Of a stretch of 7,236 bases of DNA, positions 1-6,408 are shown piece by piece. The position numbers were made by a program, and so were the translations under genes. Position 1 is the stretch's first letter, and each line of letters begins with the position of its first letter. Origin of the DNA: Acidobacteriota bacterium (GTDB taxonomy: Bacteria; Acidobacteriota; Terriglobia; Acidiferrales; UBA7541). The notes under the pieces were generated by a model that saw only the letters and a program-made list of their open reading frames with translations, did no database searches and was not told where the DNA came from. The DNA lies in contig JAGWRH010000132.1 of assembly GCA_028876695.1 (NCBI GenBank), positions 1 through 7,236 of the forward strand. Direction: 5' to 3'.

Positions 1-1
1 C

Positions 2-637
2 ACGGCTGGCCGCGACGATCAGCCCTTTGTGCTGCGATTGGCAACGGAGGGCGGGGAACAGCTCGTCGAAGCAAAGGCCGTGATTGATGCCTCCGGCACT
101 TGGTGCACGCCGAACCCCGCGGGCGCCGACGGGCTGGCCGCGTTGGGCGAATACGATGCGGCTCATCGTATCGCTTACGGCATCCCGGACGTGCTTGGTA
201 CCGCGCGAGGTCGCTATGCGGGCAAGACCGTCATGGTTGTGGGTAGCGGCCATTCTGCGCTCAACGCGCTGATAGAGCTCGAAACGCTCCGGCGGGATTT
301 CCCGTCGATGAGCCTTATCTGGATCATGCGCAAGGTGCATGTCGAGGCGGCTTTTGGCGGAGAAGAGGCCGACGCGCTGCCAGCACGTGGTCGACTCGGC
401 ATTAAGGTTCGCGGCCTGGTCGAAAGCGGCGCAGTTCGCGTCTATTCGCCCTTCCGCATAGCGCGGATCGAGCAGGCTGGCGGCTCTCTGGCGGTTACCG
501 GTGACCATGATGGCGAAGATCGTACCTTGGCCGCGAAACAGGAAAGCGCCGCCGAACACGCGAGAATCAGGCCTATCAGAGCGTTTCGCATCGCCTTTCG
601 TCCTTTCGAGATCCTTCCCGCCATATTGTGGTTGTAA
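2..637 (+). CDS. Flavin-dependent NAD(P)-binding oxidoreductase, 5'-partial and 3'-disrupted
   Basis: The frame is open from base 2, so the N-terminal FAD-binding part lies outside the window; the GTG at 29 is an internal codon, not a convincing start. Counting from that GTG, residues about 18-26 read AVIDASGTW, the 'ATG-like' strand that precedes the second nucleotide site. Residues about 68-82 read VMVVGSGHSALNALI, a GxGxxx Rossmann fingerprint for NAD(P)H. FGGEEADALPARGRLG follows at about 109-124 and is typical of a family of flavoprotein monooxygenase-like oxidoreductases. Family members continue with a conserved ATGFRPD-type segment and about 150 further residues. Here similarity stops after DHDGEDRTLAA (base ~535), and the last 34 residues, rich in Arg and Ala, look like out-of-frame sequence. 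The gene is therefore probably broken and its product nonfunctional. The substrate is unknown. The family call is from remembered motifs. Confidence 0.75.
   Translation, partial: TAGRDDQPFVLRLATEGGEQLVEAKAVIDASGTWCTPNPAGADGLAALGEYDAAHRIAYGIPDVLGTARGRYAGKTVMVVGSGHSALNALIELETLRRDFPSMSLIWIMRKVHVEAAFGGEEADALPARGRLGIKVRGLVESGAVRVYSPFRIARIEQAGGSLAVTGDHDGEDRTLAAKQESAAEHARIRPIRAFRIAFRPFEILPAILWL
442..591 (-). pseudogene. Remnant start of a secreted protein gene (signal peptide only)
   Basis: Reading leftward from the ATG at 591-589, the product begins MRNALIGLILACSAALSCFAAK. This is a short basic N-terminus, a hydrophobic core and a small-residue region, the form of a Sec signal peptide. A Shine-Dalgarno-like AGGA lies about 9 bases upstream of that ATG. 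An ATG at 624 would add 11 basic residues and is less likely. After about residue 20 (base ~530) the frame enters the region that is clearly coding on the other strand for the flavoprotein, and it then runs to a stop at 442 with no recognisable content. The likely reading is the 5' end of a minus-strand gene whose remainder was lost at the junction with the flavoprotein gene. A chance hydrophobic frame is possible. Confidence 0.35.
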
Positions 638-881
638 GCGCGGATACATGTGCAGATGTCCCTGCCGGTACAGACGTTGCAGTCCTCTGGCGGACCCCTG
701 GCCCAGCGGCTCGAATACGCAGTCTGATGGAAAACACCAGGTCGACAACCGTTTTACACGGAACTAGGCGCGAGGCCAGCAGCAACGGTTTTTAGGCCCG
801 CGTCCGGCGCACGACAAACCTCGTCGGGCCGCGCATGGCAGGATACAATCGCCAGCTTGGCAGAATGACGCTGGAGGGTAG
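592..881. other. Intergenic region upstream of bshB1
   Basis: This 290-base stretch has no reading frame with convincing composition or a ribosome binding site. If the minus-strand signal-peptide start at 591 is real, the left part would be its promoter region, but no clear -35/-10 pair was found. The right part must hold the bshB1 promoter. A GGCCCG/CGGGCC pair (795-800 with 825-830) could form a loose stem with a 24-base loop; it is not followed by a T-run and is not called as a terminator. Confidence 0.4.
844..849 (+). promoter_or_regulatory. Candidate -10 element for bshB1
   Basis: TACAAT at 844-849 matches the sigma-70 -10 consensus in five of six positions. It would start transcription near 856, giving a leader of about 25 bases that contains the GGAGGG ribosome binding site (873-878). 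No good -35 hexamer is found 16-18 bases upstream, so the promoter is tentative. Confidence 0.25.
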
Positions 882-1598
882 ATGAAACTGGATCTGCTGG
901 CGATTGCACCTCATCCCGACGACGTGGAGCTTACCTCCGGCGGGACGATGATCCGCGTGGCCGAGGCCGGATACAAAACCGGGATTCTCGACCTTACCCG
1001 CGGTGAAATGGGCACGCGCGGCACCCCTGAAACGCGGCTGAAGGAAGCCGAGCGCGCAGGAAAGATCATGGGCGCGCAGGTTCGTCGTAACCTGGGATTG
1101 CCGGACGCGCATCTGGCGGTGAACGACGAATACAAAGCGGCCGTCGCCGAAGTGATTCGCGAATTCGAGCCAAGCACGGTGATTGTGCCCTACTGGGAAG
1201 GACGCCATCCGGATCACTACACCGCCGGGCGGCTCTGCTACGAAGCGTGTTTCGTCGCGGGACTGAAGAGATACCCGCTGGGCGGCCAGCCGTGGCGCCC
1301 GTCGCGGATTTTCTACGCCGCGGCGTACGCGGATGTCCGGCCAACGTTCGCCGTGGACATAACCGCGCAATACGAAAAGCGCCGGCGCGCGATTTTCGCG
1401 TATCGCTCGCAGTTCCGTCCGCCGAAGCACGACCGCAAATCGCGCGTGGCGCTGCCGCTCGACGAACTCGAAGAGCGGATGAGCATTCAGGCGAAGCATT
1501 ACGGACGAATGATCGGCGTGAAATATGCGGAAGGATTCGTGATGCGTGAAGTGCTGCAGATCGACGATATTCTGCGCATGCCGGGACGGTATCTCTGA
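882..1598 (+). CDS. bshB1: N-acetylglucosaminyl-L-malate deacetylase BshB1 (LmbE/PIG-L family)
   Basis: A zinc-dependent cytoplasmic deacetylase that removes acetate from GlcNAc-malate to give GlcN-malate, the second step of bacillithiol synthesis between BshA and BshC. The 238 residues match the usual BshB1 length. PHPDDVE at 10-16 gives zinc ligands His11 and Asp14 and general base Asp13. HPDH at 109-112 supplies His109 and the third zinc ligand His112. TRGEMGTRGTPETR (39-52) and the C-terminal KYAEGF (214-219) are characteristic of the BshB1 branch rather than of general LmbE proteins. The ATG is chosen because GGAGGG lies just upstream and the motif spacing from Met1 is normal. It appears to be a single-gene transcript ended by the hairpin at 1621. 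The bshA and bshC genes are not in the window. A related LmbE deacetylase acting on another N-acetylglucosaminyl substrate is the main alternative. Confidence 0.93.
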   Translation: MKLDLLAIAPHPDDVELTSGGTMIRVAEAGYKTGILDLTRGEMGTRGTPETRLKEAERAGKIMGAQVRRNLGLPDAHLAVNDEYKAAVAEVIREFEPSTVIVPYWEGRHPDHYTAGRLCYEACFVAGLKRYPLGGQPWRPSRIFYAAAYADVRPTFAVDITAQYEKRRRAIFAYRSQFRPPKHDRKSRVALPLDELEERMSIQAKHYGRMIGVKYAEGFVMREVLQIDDILRMPGRYL

Positions 1599-1620
1599 GG
1601 CGCCACGCGGCCGAAAATCG

Positions 1621-1657
1621 AAACGCCCCAGCGGATTGGCCGCCGGGGCGTTTTCGT
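1621..1657 (+). terminator. Intrinsic terminator of bshB1, possibly bidirectional
   Basis: AAACGCCCC at 1621-1629 pairs with GGGGCGTTT at 1645-1653. An inner GCGG/CCGC pairing (1631-1634 with 1640-1643) lengthens the stem across one A-C mismatch and leaves a five-base loop. The 3' side runs into TTTTCGTTTCCTTT. It lies 23 bases after the bshB1 stop. On the minus strand the same hairpin is followed by a weaker T-rich tract (TTTCGATTTT), so it may also end the convergent glutamine synthetase transcript, whose stop is at 1722. Confidence 0.85.
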
Positions 1658-1721
1658 TTCCTTTGCGTTTGCACCAGGCGAAACCAATTTACAGTTTCGT
1701 TCCGCGCTATGGTTGCGTGCC

Positions 1722-3152
1722 TTAAAACTGGTTCCAGAGGAACTGGTTGTAAACCTCGTGATGGTACTGCACCTCGGGGCCTTTGACGAACGTGCCGAGC
1801 AATCGCGGGCAACGATCGGCCGAGGCTTGCTTCAGATCGGCGTAGCGGCCCTTCACGTCCGCGCCGAGAAGTTTGGTGGTCCATTCGGCTTCGCGGAAAT
1901 CCTCTAGCGCCGTGTAGATGTTGTCCGGCAGGTAGCGTTCTGCCTGGCGCAGGTTGGCGATGTTGGCCGTGTCGCCGCAGACGCCGGTCTTGAACACGCT
2001 GAGCAGGACGAGATACGGATTTGCGTCCGGCGCGACGGAGCGAACCTCGACGCGCATGCTCTTGGAGTTGCCGATGGGGATGCGAATCATCGAACCGCGA
2101 TCGACGGCCGAGGCTTTGATCTGATTCGGCGCTTCGAAATGCGGGTCGAGCCGGCGATACGCGTTGACGCTCGGGTTCAGGGCGAGGCAGATGTCGCGAC
2201 CATGCGTCAGGATGCGATCGACGAATTCCCATCCGCACTTGGCCAGCTTTTCCTCGCCGTTGGGATCCCAGAAAAGATTCGTGCCGTTTTTGCTGATAGA
2301 GACGTTCGTGTGCATGCCGCTACCGTTTACGCCCACCACAGGCTTGGGCAGGAAACTCGCGGTCATTCCCATTTTGTTCGCTACTTGCCGGCAAATCAGC
2401 TTATAGAGCTGAATCTGGTCGGCGGCGGCAACCACTTCGCCATACCCGTAGTTGATTTCAAATTGCGAAGGCGCTACTTCCGGGTGGTCTTTTTCGTTCT
2501 GAAAACCCATGGCGCGCTGCACTTCGGCGACGGTGTCGATGAACGTGCGCAGAGGATCGCCGGGAAGGGAATGGAAATATCCACCGGTATTGACGTAGTC
2601 GAATTTGCCGGTTTGGGGATAGCGCCTTTCCGCATCGAGGCCGGCGAAGAGGAAGCCTTCGATCTCGTTCGCGGCGTTGAGGGTGTAGCCGTCGTTCTTG
2701 TGCAGACCGTCGGCGAAGATTTTCAGCATGGCGCGCATGTCGCCGACGTACGGGCCGCCCTGCTTTTCGATCACTTCGCCGAACACGAGGATTTTTCCCG
2801 CGCCGAAAATGTCGGCCGGCGCCCAATAGAAGGCGCTCCAATCGATGCCCAGCCGAAGATCGCTTTCCCGCTGCGCGGTAAAGCCGCGGATGGAAGAGCC
2901 GTCGAAGGTCAAATTATCGTGGCTCTTGAGCAGGAACTTCTTGTCGTAATCGAGCATATGCAGGCGCCCTTCGAGGTCGCTGAAGAGCACCGTGATGGCC
3001 TTGATTCGTTTTTCGTCGGCCAGATATTTCACGCGCTCTTCGCGAATCTTGTCGATCGCAACGCGCGATTGGCGCTGCTCCTTCGCTTTCAGATTCAGTT
3101 CTTCGAGACCGTCGTAGGGCAATTGCAGGAAATTGCGCAGTTCTTCAGACAT
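1722..3152 (-). CDS. Type I glutamine synthetase, GSI-alpha-like divergent paralog
   Basis: Glutamine synthetase joins glutamate and ammonia using ATP; type I enzymes are cytoplasmic dodecamers. The 476-residue product has the full active site: FDGSSIRGF (83-91, Asp84), metal ligands in NEIEGF (Glu163, Glu165), HPEVAPSQFE (Glu225, Glu232), NGSGMH (His281) and RVEVRSVAPDANPY (Glu369), substrate arginines near 334, 352 and 371, and the glutamate-flap residue Glu340 in HFEAP. The seven-residue Glu225-Glu232 spacing and Asn after MHT resemble GSI-alpha. It lacks the NLYDLPPEE adenylylation loop. It also appears to lack the Arg62 of Bacillus-type enzymes, having Ala93 in GFTAQRESD. An N-terminal extension of about 35 charged residues precedes the catalytic part. 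The ATG at 3152 has AAGGAG four bases upstream. The gene is divergent from the glnA at 3481. Activity on another amine or amino acid is possible, but the ligands look complete. Confidence 0.9.
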   Translation of the reverse strand: MSEELRNFLQLPYDGLEELNLKAKEQRQSRVAIDKIREERVKYLADEKRIKAITVLFSDLEGRLHMLDYDKKFLLKSHDNLTFDGSSIRGFTAQRESDLRLGIDWSAFYWAPADIFGAGKILVFGEVIEKQGGPYVGDMRAMLKIFADGLHKNDGYTLNAANEIEGFLFAGLDAERRYPQTGKFDYVNTGGYFHSLPGDPLRTFIDTVAEVQRAMGFQNEKDHPEVAPSQFEINYGYGEVVAAADQIQLYKLICRQVANKMGMTASFLPKPVVGVNGSGMHTNVSISKNGTNLFWDPNGEEKLAKCGWEFVDRILTHGRDICLALNPSVNAYRRLDPHFEAPNQIKASAVDRGSMIRIPIGNSKSMRVEVRSVAPDANPYLVLLSVFKTGVCGDTANIANLRQAERYLPDNIYTALEDFREAEWTTKLLGADVKGRYADLKQASADRCPRLLGTFVKGPEVQYHHEVYNQFLWNQF

Positions 3153-3175
3153 GAATCTCCTTCGTCCCGTATGTT

Positions 3176-3191
3176 TGAGGTAGATACCTCA
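3176..3191. promoter_or_regulatory. Perfect palindrome next to the minus-strand glutamine synthetase start
   Basis: TGAGGTA and TACCTCA form perfect 7-base arms around a GA centre. The site lies about 24 bases upstream of the minus-strand ATG and outside its ribosome binding site, where a bound repressor could block transcription or early elongation. The protein that might bind it is not identifiable from the window. Confidence 0.4.
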
Positions 3192-3406
3192 CGCGGCCAA
3201 CTGAAGCTTGGAAACCGCTGGTTTTTACCAGAATAAGTTACCTGTTGGCAGTCGCGCGGTCCAATCAAATTATCGAATGCAAAGCATTATGGATCTCCGA
3301 ACCAGGCGTACGCGCCGGGCGTAAAGATCGCGCAATGAGAAACTAAGTTTGATCGAAGCAATTCGTTATTTGCATCACAAAATCATGTCGCTTCCCTGTA
3401 GAGTTC

Positions 3407-3436
3407 TTGACGCATTCCAACGGAGGGGAGTAACCT
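3407..3436 (+). promoter_or_regulatory. Candidate sigma-70 promoter of glnA
   Basis: TTGACG (3407-3412, five of six matches to the -35 consensus) is followed after 18 bases by TAACCT (3431-3436), a weak -10. This would give a start near 3443 and a leader of about 38 bases. The -10 lies inside the CGGAGG/CCTCCG inverted repeat. TATATT at 3444-3449 is a better -10 by sequence but has no -35 at the correct distance. Confidence 0.3.
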
Positions 3437-3439
3437 CCG
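3421..3439. promoter_or_regulatory. Inverted repeat overlapping the glnA promoter
   Basis: CGGAGG (3421-3426) and CCTCCG (3434-3439) are perfect 6-base arms separated by seven bases. They share the GAGG...CCTC core with the palindrome at 3176-3191. The repeat covers the candidate -10 of glnA, a classic repressor position. A transcript starting upstream could instead fold it as a leader hairpin. Confidence 0.35.
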
Positions 3440-3480
3440 CGGCTATATTTCCAGGCTGAAATGCCGATAAGGGAGGGCGG

Positions 3481-4890
3481 ATGGACGCGAAGAGCGTAGT
3501 TGAGTACGCGCAAAAGAATGGGGCCAAGATTCTGGATCTGCGATTCATCGACGTGCCCGGGGTGTGGCAGCACGTCAGTTATCCGATCGAGGAGTTGACC
3601 GTCGAATCGTTTCACGATGGATTCGGCATGGACGCAAGCTCGATTCGCGGCTGGGCGCAGATTCACGAATCGGATATGCTGTTGATCCCCGATCCCAACA
3701 CCGCGTTCATGGACCCGTTCCGTGACGTGCCCACACTGCTGATGATCTGCGACGCGCAGGACCCCATCTCGCGCAAGCCGTACGATCGCGACGTACGAAA
3801 CCTGGCGCACCGAGCGGAGGAGTATCTGCAGAAATCCGGCATCGCGGACCAGGCGTTCTTCGGCGCCGAAGCGGAATTTTTTATCTTCGATAACGTGCGC
3901 TTCCAAACCAGCCAGAACTTCGGTTTTTACCACGTCGATTCCGACGAAGGCCGCTGGGAGAGCGGGAAAGCCGAAGATAACCTCGGATACCGTCCGCGCT
4001 ACAAGGAAGGCTACTTTCCTGTTCCGCCGACGGACCACTATCAGGATATGCGCACGGAAATGGTGATGCGGCTGCAAGAAGCGGGCATCACCGTCGAATG
4101 CCATCACCATGAAGTGGCCACCGCGGGCCAGTGCGAAATCGACTTCAAGTTCGACACGCTGATCCACGCCGCGGACAACATGTGCAAATACAAGTACATT
4201 ATCCGCAACGTGGCGTATCGCAACGGCAAGACGGTGACGTTCATGCCCAAGCCCATCTTCACGGACAATGGCTCGGGCATGCACACGCACCAGTCGCTTT
4301 GGAAAGGCGGCAAGCCGCTCTTCGCCGGCGACAAGTACGCGGGCCTGAGCGAAATGGCGTTGTGGTATATCGGCGGGCTGCTGAAGCACGCGGCGGCGAT
4401 CGTCGCATTCGCGGCTCCCACGACCAATTCGTACAAGCGGTTGGTGCCCGGCTACGAGGCGCCGGTGAATTTGGCGTATTCGCGGCGAAATCGTTCGGCG
4501 GCTGTGCGCATCCCGATGTATTCGGCGAACCCCAAGGCCAAGCGGCTGGAGTTTCGCCCGCCCGATCCATCGTGCAATCCGTATCTCGCTTATTCCGCCA
4601 TGCTCATGGCCGGTCTCGACGGTATCGAGAACAAGATCGACCCGGGAGGCCCGCTCGATAAGGACATCTTTGAGCTTTCGCCGGAGGAGGCGGCCAAGGT
4701 GCCGTCCGTGCCGGGCTCGCTCGATGCCTCGCTCAAGGCGCTCGAAAAGGATCAGGCGTTCTTGACGAAGGGAGGCGTCTTCACCGCGGAATTCATCGAC
4801 CTGTGGATCGAGTACAAGATGAAGAAGGAAGTCGATCCCGTGCGCATGCGTCCGCATCCGCACGAGTTTGAGCTGTACTACGATATTTGA
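3481..4890 (+). CDS. glnA: Type I glutamine synthetase (GSI-beta-like) with Phe at the adenylylation site
   Basis: Makes glutamine from glutamate, ammonia and ATP, the main ammonia-assimilating step; cytoplasmic dodecamer in this family. The 469 residues match GSI-beta length. Asp51 lies in DASSIRGW (51-58). Metal ligands are Glu130 and Glu132 (GAEAEFF), Glu211 and Glu219 in HHEVATAGQCE, His268 in NGSGMHTH, and Glu357 in RLEFRPPD. Arg320 and flap Glu326 are in SYKRLVPGYEAP, Arg338 in RNRSA, and Arg359 follows Glu357. The C-terminus ELYYDI is typical. In KDIFELSPEE residue 397 (base 4669) is Phe, where GlnE-regulated enzymes have the adenylylated Tyr. The ATG has GGGAGGG a few bases upstream. 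Transcription runs from the shared divergent region and ends at the hairpin 52 bases after the stop. Codon use is similar to its neighbours. Confidence 0.96.
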   Translation: MDAKSVVEYAQKNGAKILDLRFIDVPGVWQHVSYPIEELTVESFHDGFGMDASSIRGWAQIHESDMLLIPDPNTAFMDPFRDVPTLLMICDAQDPISRKPYDRDVRNLAHRAEEYLQKSGIADQAFFGAEAEFFIFDNVRFQTSQNFGFYHVDSDEGRWESGKAEDNLGYRPRYKEGYFPVPPTDHYQDMRTEMVMRLQEAGITVECHHHEVATAGQCEIDFKFDTLIHAADNMCKYKYIIRNVAYRNGKTVTFMPKPIFTDNGSGMHTHQSLWKGGKPLFAGDKYAGLSEMALWYIGGLLKHAAAIVAFAAPTTNSYKRLVPGYEAPVNLAYSRRNRSAAVRIPMYSANPKAKRLEFRPPDPSCNPYLAYSAMLMAGLDGIENKIDPGGPLDKDIFELSPEEAAKVPSVPGSLDASLKALEKDQAFLTKGGVFTAEFIDLWIEYKMKKEVDPVRMRPHPHEFELYYDI

Positions 4891-4941
4891 TTCGAATTGA
4901 CGAACCTGCAGTGTAGGGTTGCTGCTAGCTGCGTCCGCAAT

Positions 4942-4980
4942 ACGCCCCGGCGGTGATGAGATCGCCGGGGCGTTTTGTTT
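4942..4980 (+). terminator. Intrinsic terminator of glnA
   Basis: ACGCCCCGGCG (4942-4952) pairs perfectly with CGCCGGGGCGT (4963-4973), an 11-base stem around a ten-base loop, followed by TTTTGTTT. It begins 52 bases after the glnA stop. The stem core ACGCCCC/GGGGCGT and T-rich tail repeat those of the bshB1 terminator. Confidence 0.9.
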
Positions 4981-5136
4981 GCTGGCGAGAGCGCTCGCCG
5001 ATTCGGCCGGCCGGTGAAATTTCGTCCTCCGGCGGCCGCCAGGTCGGTCGCTTTTCAGTTTCCTTTTGGCAACTCATCGCGACTCGCGACGCTTAGTGGG
5101 CGCCTCCCTCTGTTAACATTTCTTAGGTCAGCCACA

Positions 5137-5760
5137 ATGCTCTTTTTCGGGCACAAGCGCGGTGCCAGCGCGTCCGCGCGCGAAGATTCAAATGACGACG
5201 CGAACCTGGCGGGCGACTCGCGTCGCATTACGCTGGGCCTGAGCCGCGCAGGACGCGTCGCGGCCATGCTGGCGCGCAGCCGCGCCTCCGCGGTGATCGA
5301 GGTTTCCGATCTGCTTGCCGGGATGTACATCTCCAACTGGGAACATCTATCCCAATATTGGGAAGACGAAGATCAGGATGACGTGGAGGATTGGCTGCGG
5401 AAATTCTGCGCCATCAGCCCGCAGCGCTGGAATTCGTGGATCGAGCTGTACATCCATGAATTTCGCGACGGCAAGAGCGAAAAACCGTGGCGCGGCAAAA
5501 AACGCGACGGGCACCGCGAGAGCGGACTGCTGCAGAAGTCGGTCGCGCTCGAAGACGTGCTGCGGCAGGCGGAACAGATCGCTCCGACTTACGATCGGGA
5601 CGGCGACCGCAAGCTGCCCATCCTTACAACCGAAGCTGTGCTGCTCTGCATCGCGCGAAGCTACGGGACGGAAATTAGCCGCAAGCTCGCCTCTACTGCA
5701 ATCGATACAACCAAATTGGAAAAGAACGCGCTGTTCCCCCGTCGCGCGCCGCTGGCGTAG
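5137..5760 (+). CDS. Protein of unknown function, possible Clp N-domain-like repeats
   Basis: A 207-residue soluble protein with no signal peptide or membrane helix. The frame is open back to 4975, but an upstream start would lie inside the glnA terminator; the ATG at 5137 (MLFFGHKRG) is preferred, although its ribosome binding site is weak (AGGT about 12 bases upstream). Residues 1-30 are polar and probably disordered. Residues 36-75 (SRAGRVAAMLARSRA..., then VSDLL) and 137-196 (ALEDVLRQAEQIA..., then LTTEAVLLCIAR and IDTTKLE) resemble the helical repeats of Clp N-terminal domains, where VL..A..A precedes TEHLLLAL and a GVD...L ending. Between them is an acidic, Trp-rich stretch (WEDEDQDDVEDWLRKF, 75-90) followed by a basic segment (111-128). 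The resemblance is weak and inferred by eye. No enzyme motif is visible. It appears to be a single-gene unit with no clear promoter. Confidence 0.7.
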   Translation: MLFFGHKRGASASAREDSNDDANLAGDSRRITLGLSRAGRVAAMLARSRASAVIEVSDLLAGMYISNWEHLSQYWEDEDQDDVEDWLRKFCAISPQRWNSWIELYIHEFRDGKSEKPWRGKKRDGHRESGLLQKSVALEDVLRQAEQIAPTYDRDGDRKLPILTTEAVLLCIARSYGTEISRKLASTAIDTTKLEKNALFPRRAPLA

Positions 5761-5976
5761 CCAGGGAATCTCAGTGCAACCTTAATTCGTCTGTTGCCGA
5801 GGCACGGCTTTCCGCTCGCACCCTCAACCGCTCATGGGCGAACCATTCCAGCACTGCTCTCCAGGGCCAGTCCTGGCTGCCCCTGACGGCTCCCACCCCC
5901 CCTACAGAGTGACTTTACTCTCCAGCTTTAACATCCGCCCGAGAACCGTTATATTGCGCCGCATCGTCTGGGCCGC
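5761..5976. other. Spacer between convergent genes
   Basis: These 216 bases lie between the stop of the 5137 gene and the stop of the minus-strand DoxX-like gene. No gene is supported. Short inverted repeats CCAGG/CCTGG (5861-5876) and AGAGT/ACTCT (5906-5921) occur, but neither has a T-run, so no terminator is called. A plus-strand promoter-like pair, TTAACA-N16-TATATT (5928-5955), points into the antisense of the DoxX-like gene. Confidence 0.4.
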
Positions 5977-6408
5977 TCAGGCTGATCCGCGCAGCGGAGC
6001 CATCTTCCATCGGGCGTACGCAACAAACGCGCAGAAGAGGCCCACAATTAAGGGAAACAGTGCCGGGAGAACGCCGTTTACCTTCACGGTGACCCACGTT
6101 GCGCCGATCATGATGATCACGAGCCCGGACGCGGCCAGCGGAGTCAAACTCGTGCGGATGCGCGTGAGCCCGGGAAGAATCAGGCCGAGCGCGCCCGATA
6201 CCTCGCACACGCCGACGAATCGAAGGAACCACACCGGGAGCGGCACCCCGGCCATCTGCTTGGTCATGGCCGCCGTGGACATGACGAGCTTGACGCCGCC
6301 CGCAAATAGAAACAGAAAGGTCAGCAGCCACTGAATAATCCAGAGCGTTGTATTGAGTCTCCCACGGGACGGATTCAGCGTGCTTTCACTGGTCGCCACA
6401 GTTCCCAT
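5977..6408 (-). CDS. DoxX-like integral membrane protein
   Basis: A 143-residue inner-membrane protein of the DoxX-like group. Four hydrophobic helices are visible at about 21-43, 60-80, 88-108 and 112-132. The first, ending FLFAGGVKLVMS, and the second, in FLRFVGVCEVSGALGLILPGL, carry the family's usual G-x-x-K and E-x-x-G-A-x-G-L-I-L-P pattern. Members are small membrane proteins often found near redox or stress genes; their reaction is generally unknown. The ATG at 6408 is chosen because GAGGAGA (complement of 6416-6422) lies 7 bases upstream; the in-frame ATG at 6471 would add 21 polar residues and start inside the -10 element. It is divergent from the DUF1330 gene. Confidence 0.85.
   Translation of the reverse strand: MGTVATSESTLNPSRGRLNTTLWIIQWLLTFLFLFAGGVKLVMSTAAMTKQMAGVPLPVWFLRFVGVCEVSGALGLILPGLTRIRTSLTPLAASGLVIIMIGATWVTVKVNGVLPALFPLIVGLFCAFVAYARWKMAPLRGSA

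Larger units (their letters stand above)
3153..3480. promoter_or_regulatory. Divergent promoter region of the two glutamine synthetase genes
   Basis: This 328-base spacer carries no gene. Several short inverted repeats are visible: TGAGGTA/TACCTCA (3176-3191), CTGGT/ACCAG (3218-3231), AATGC/GCATT (3276-3288) and CGGAGG/CCTCCG (3421-3439). For the minus-strand gene the best -10 is GATAAT (complement of 3269-3274), without a matching -35, which could mean an activator-dependent promoter. For the plus-strand gene a TTGACG -35 lies at 3407-3412. No sigma-54 element with a GG-N10-GC core was found. Confidence 0.6.

Noticed and set aside
1066..2238. Minus-strand 390-residue open frame spanning the bshB1/glutamine synthetase boundary
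   Set aside because: It runs antisense to bshB1 and out of frame with the minus-strand synthetase, crosses the terminator, and its composition is Arg-rich noise.
2139..3236. Plus-strand 365-residue open frame across the minus-strand glutamine synthetase
   Set aside because: Antisense shadow with no ribosome binding site or recognisable domain.
3245..3260. TTGGCA as part of a sigma-54 promoter for a glutamine synthetase
   Set aside because: The bases ten positions after the GG are GT rather than GC, so the -12 element is missing.
3343..4863. Minus-strand 506-residue open frame across glnA
   Set aside because: It is fully antisense to a clear glutamine synthetase. It is Arg-, His- and Val-rich without motifs, and is explained by GC-rich codon bias on the other strand.
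1621..4980. Shared ACGCCCC/GGGGCGT stem in the two terminators as a dispersed repeat element
   Set aside because: The similarity is limited to the GC stem and T tail; loops differ, and such stems arise readily as terminators in GC-rich genomes.
4975..5136. Upstream in-frame start for the unknown 5137 gene
   Set aside because: The extension begins inside the glnA terminator and encodes a low-quality Arg- and Pro-rich segment.
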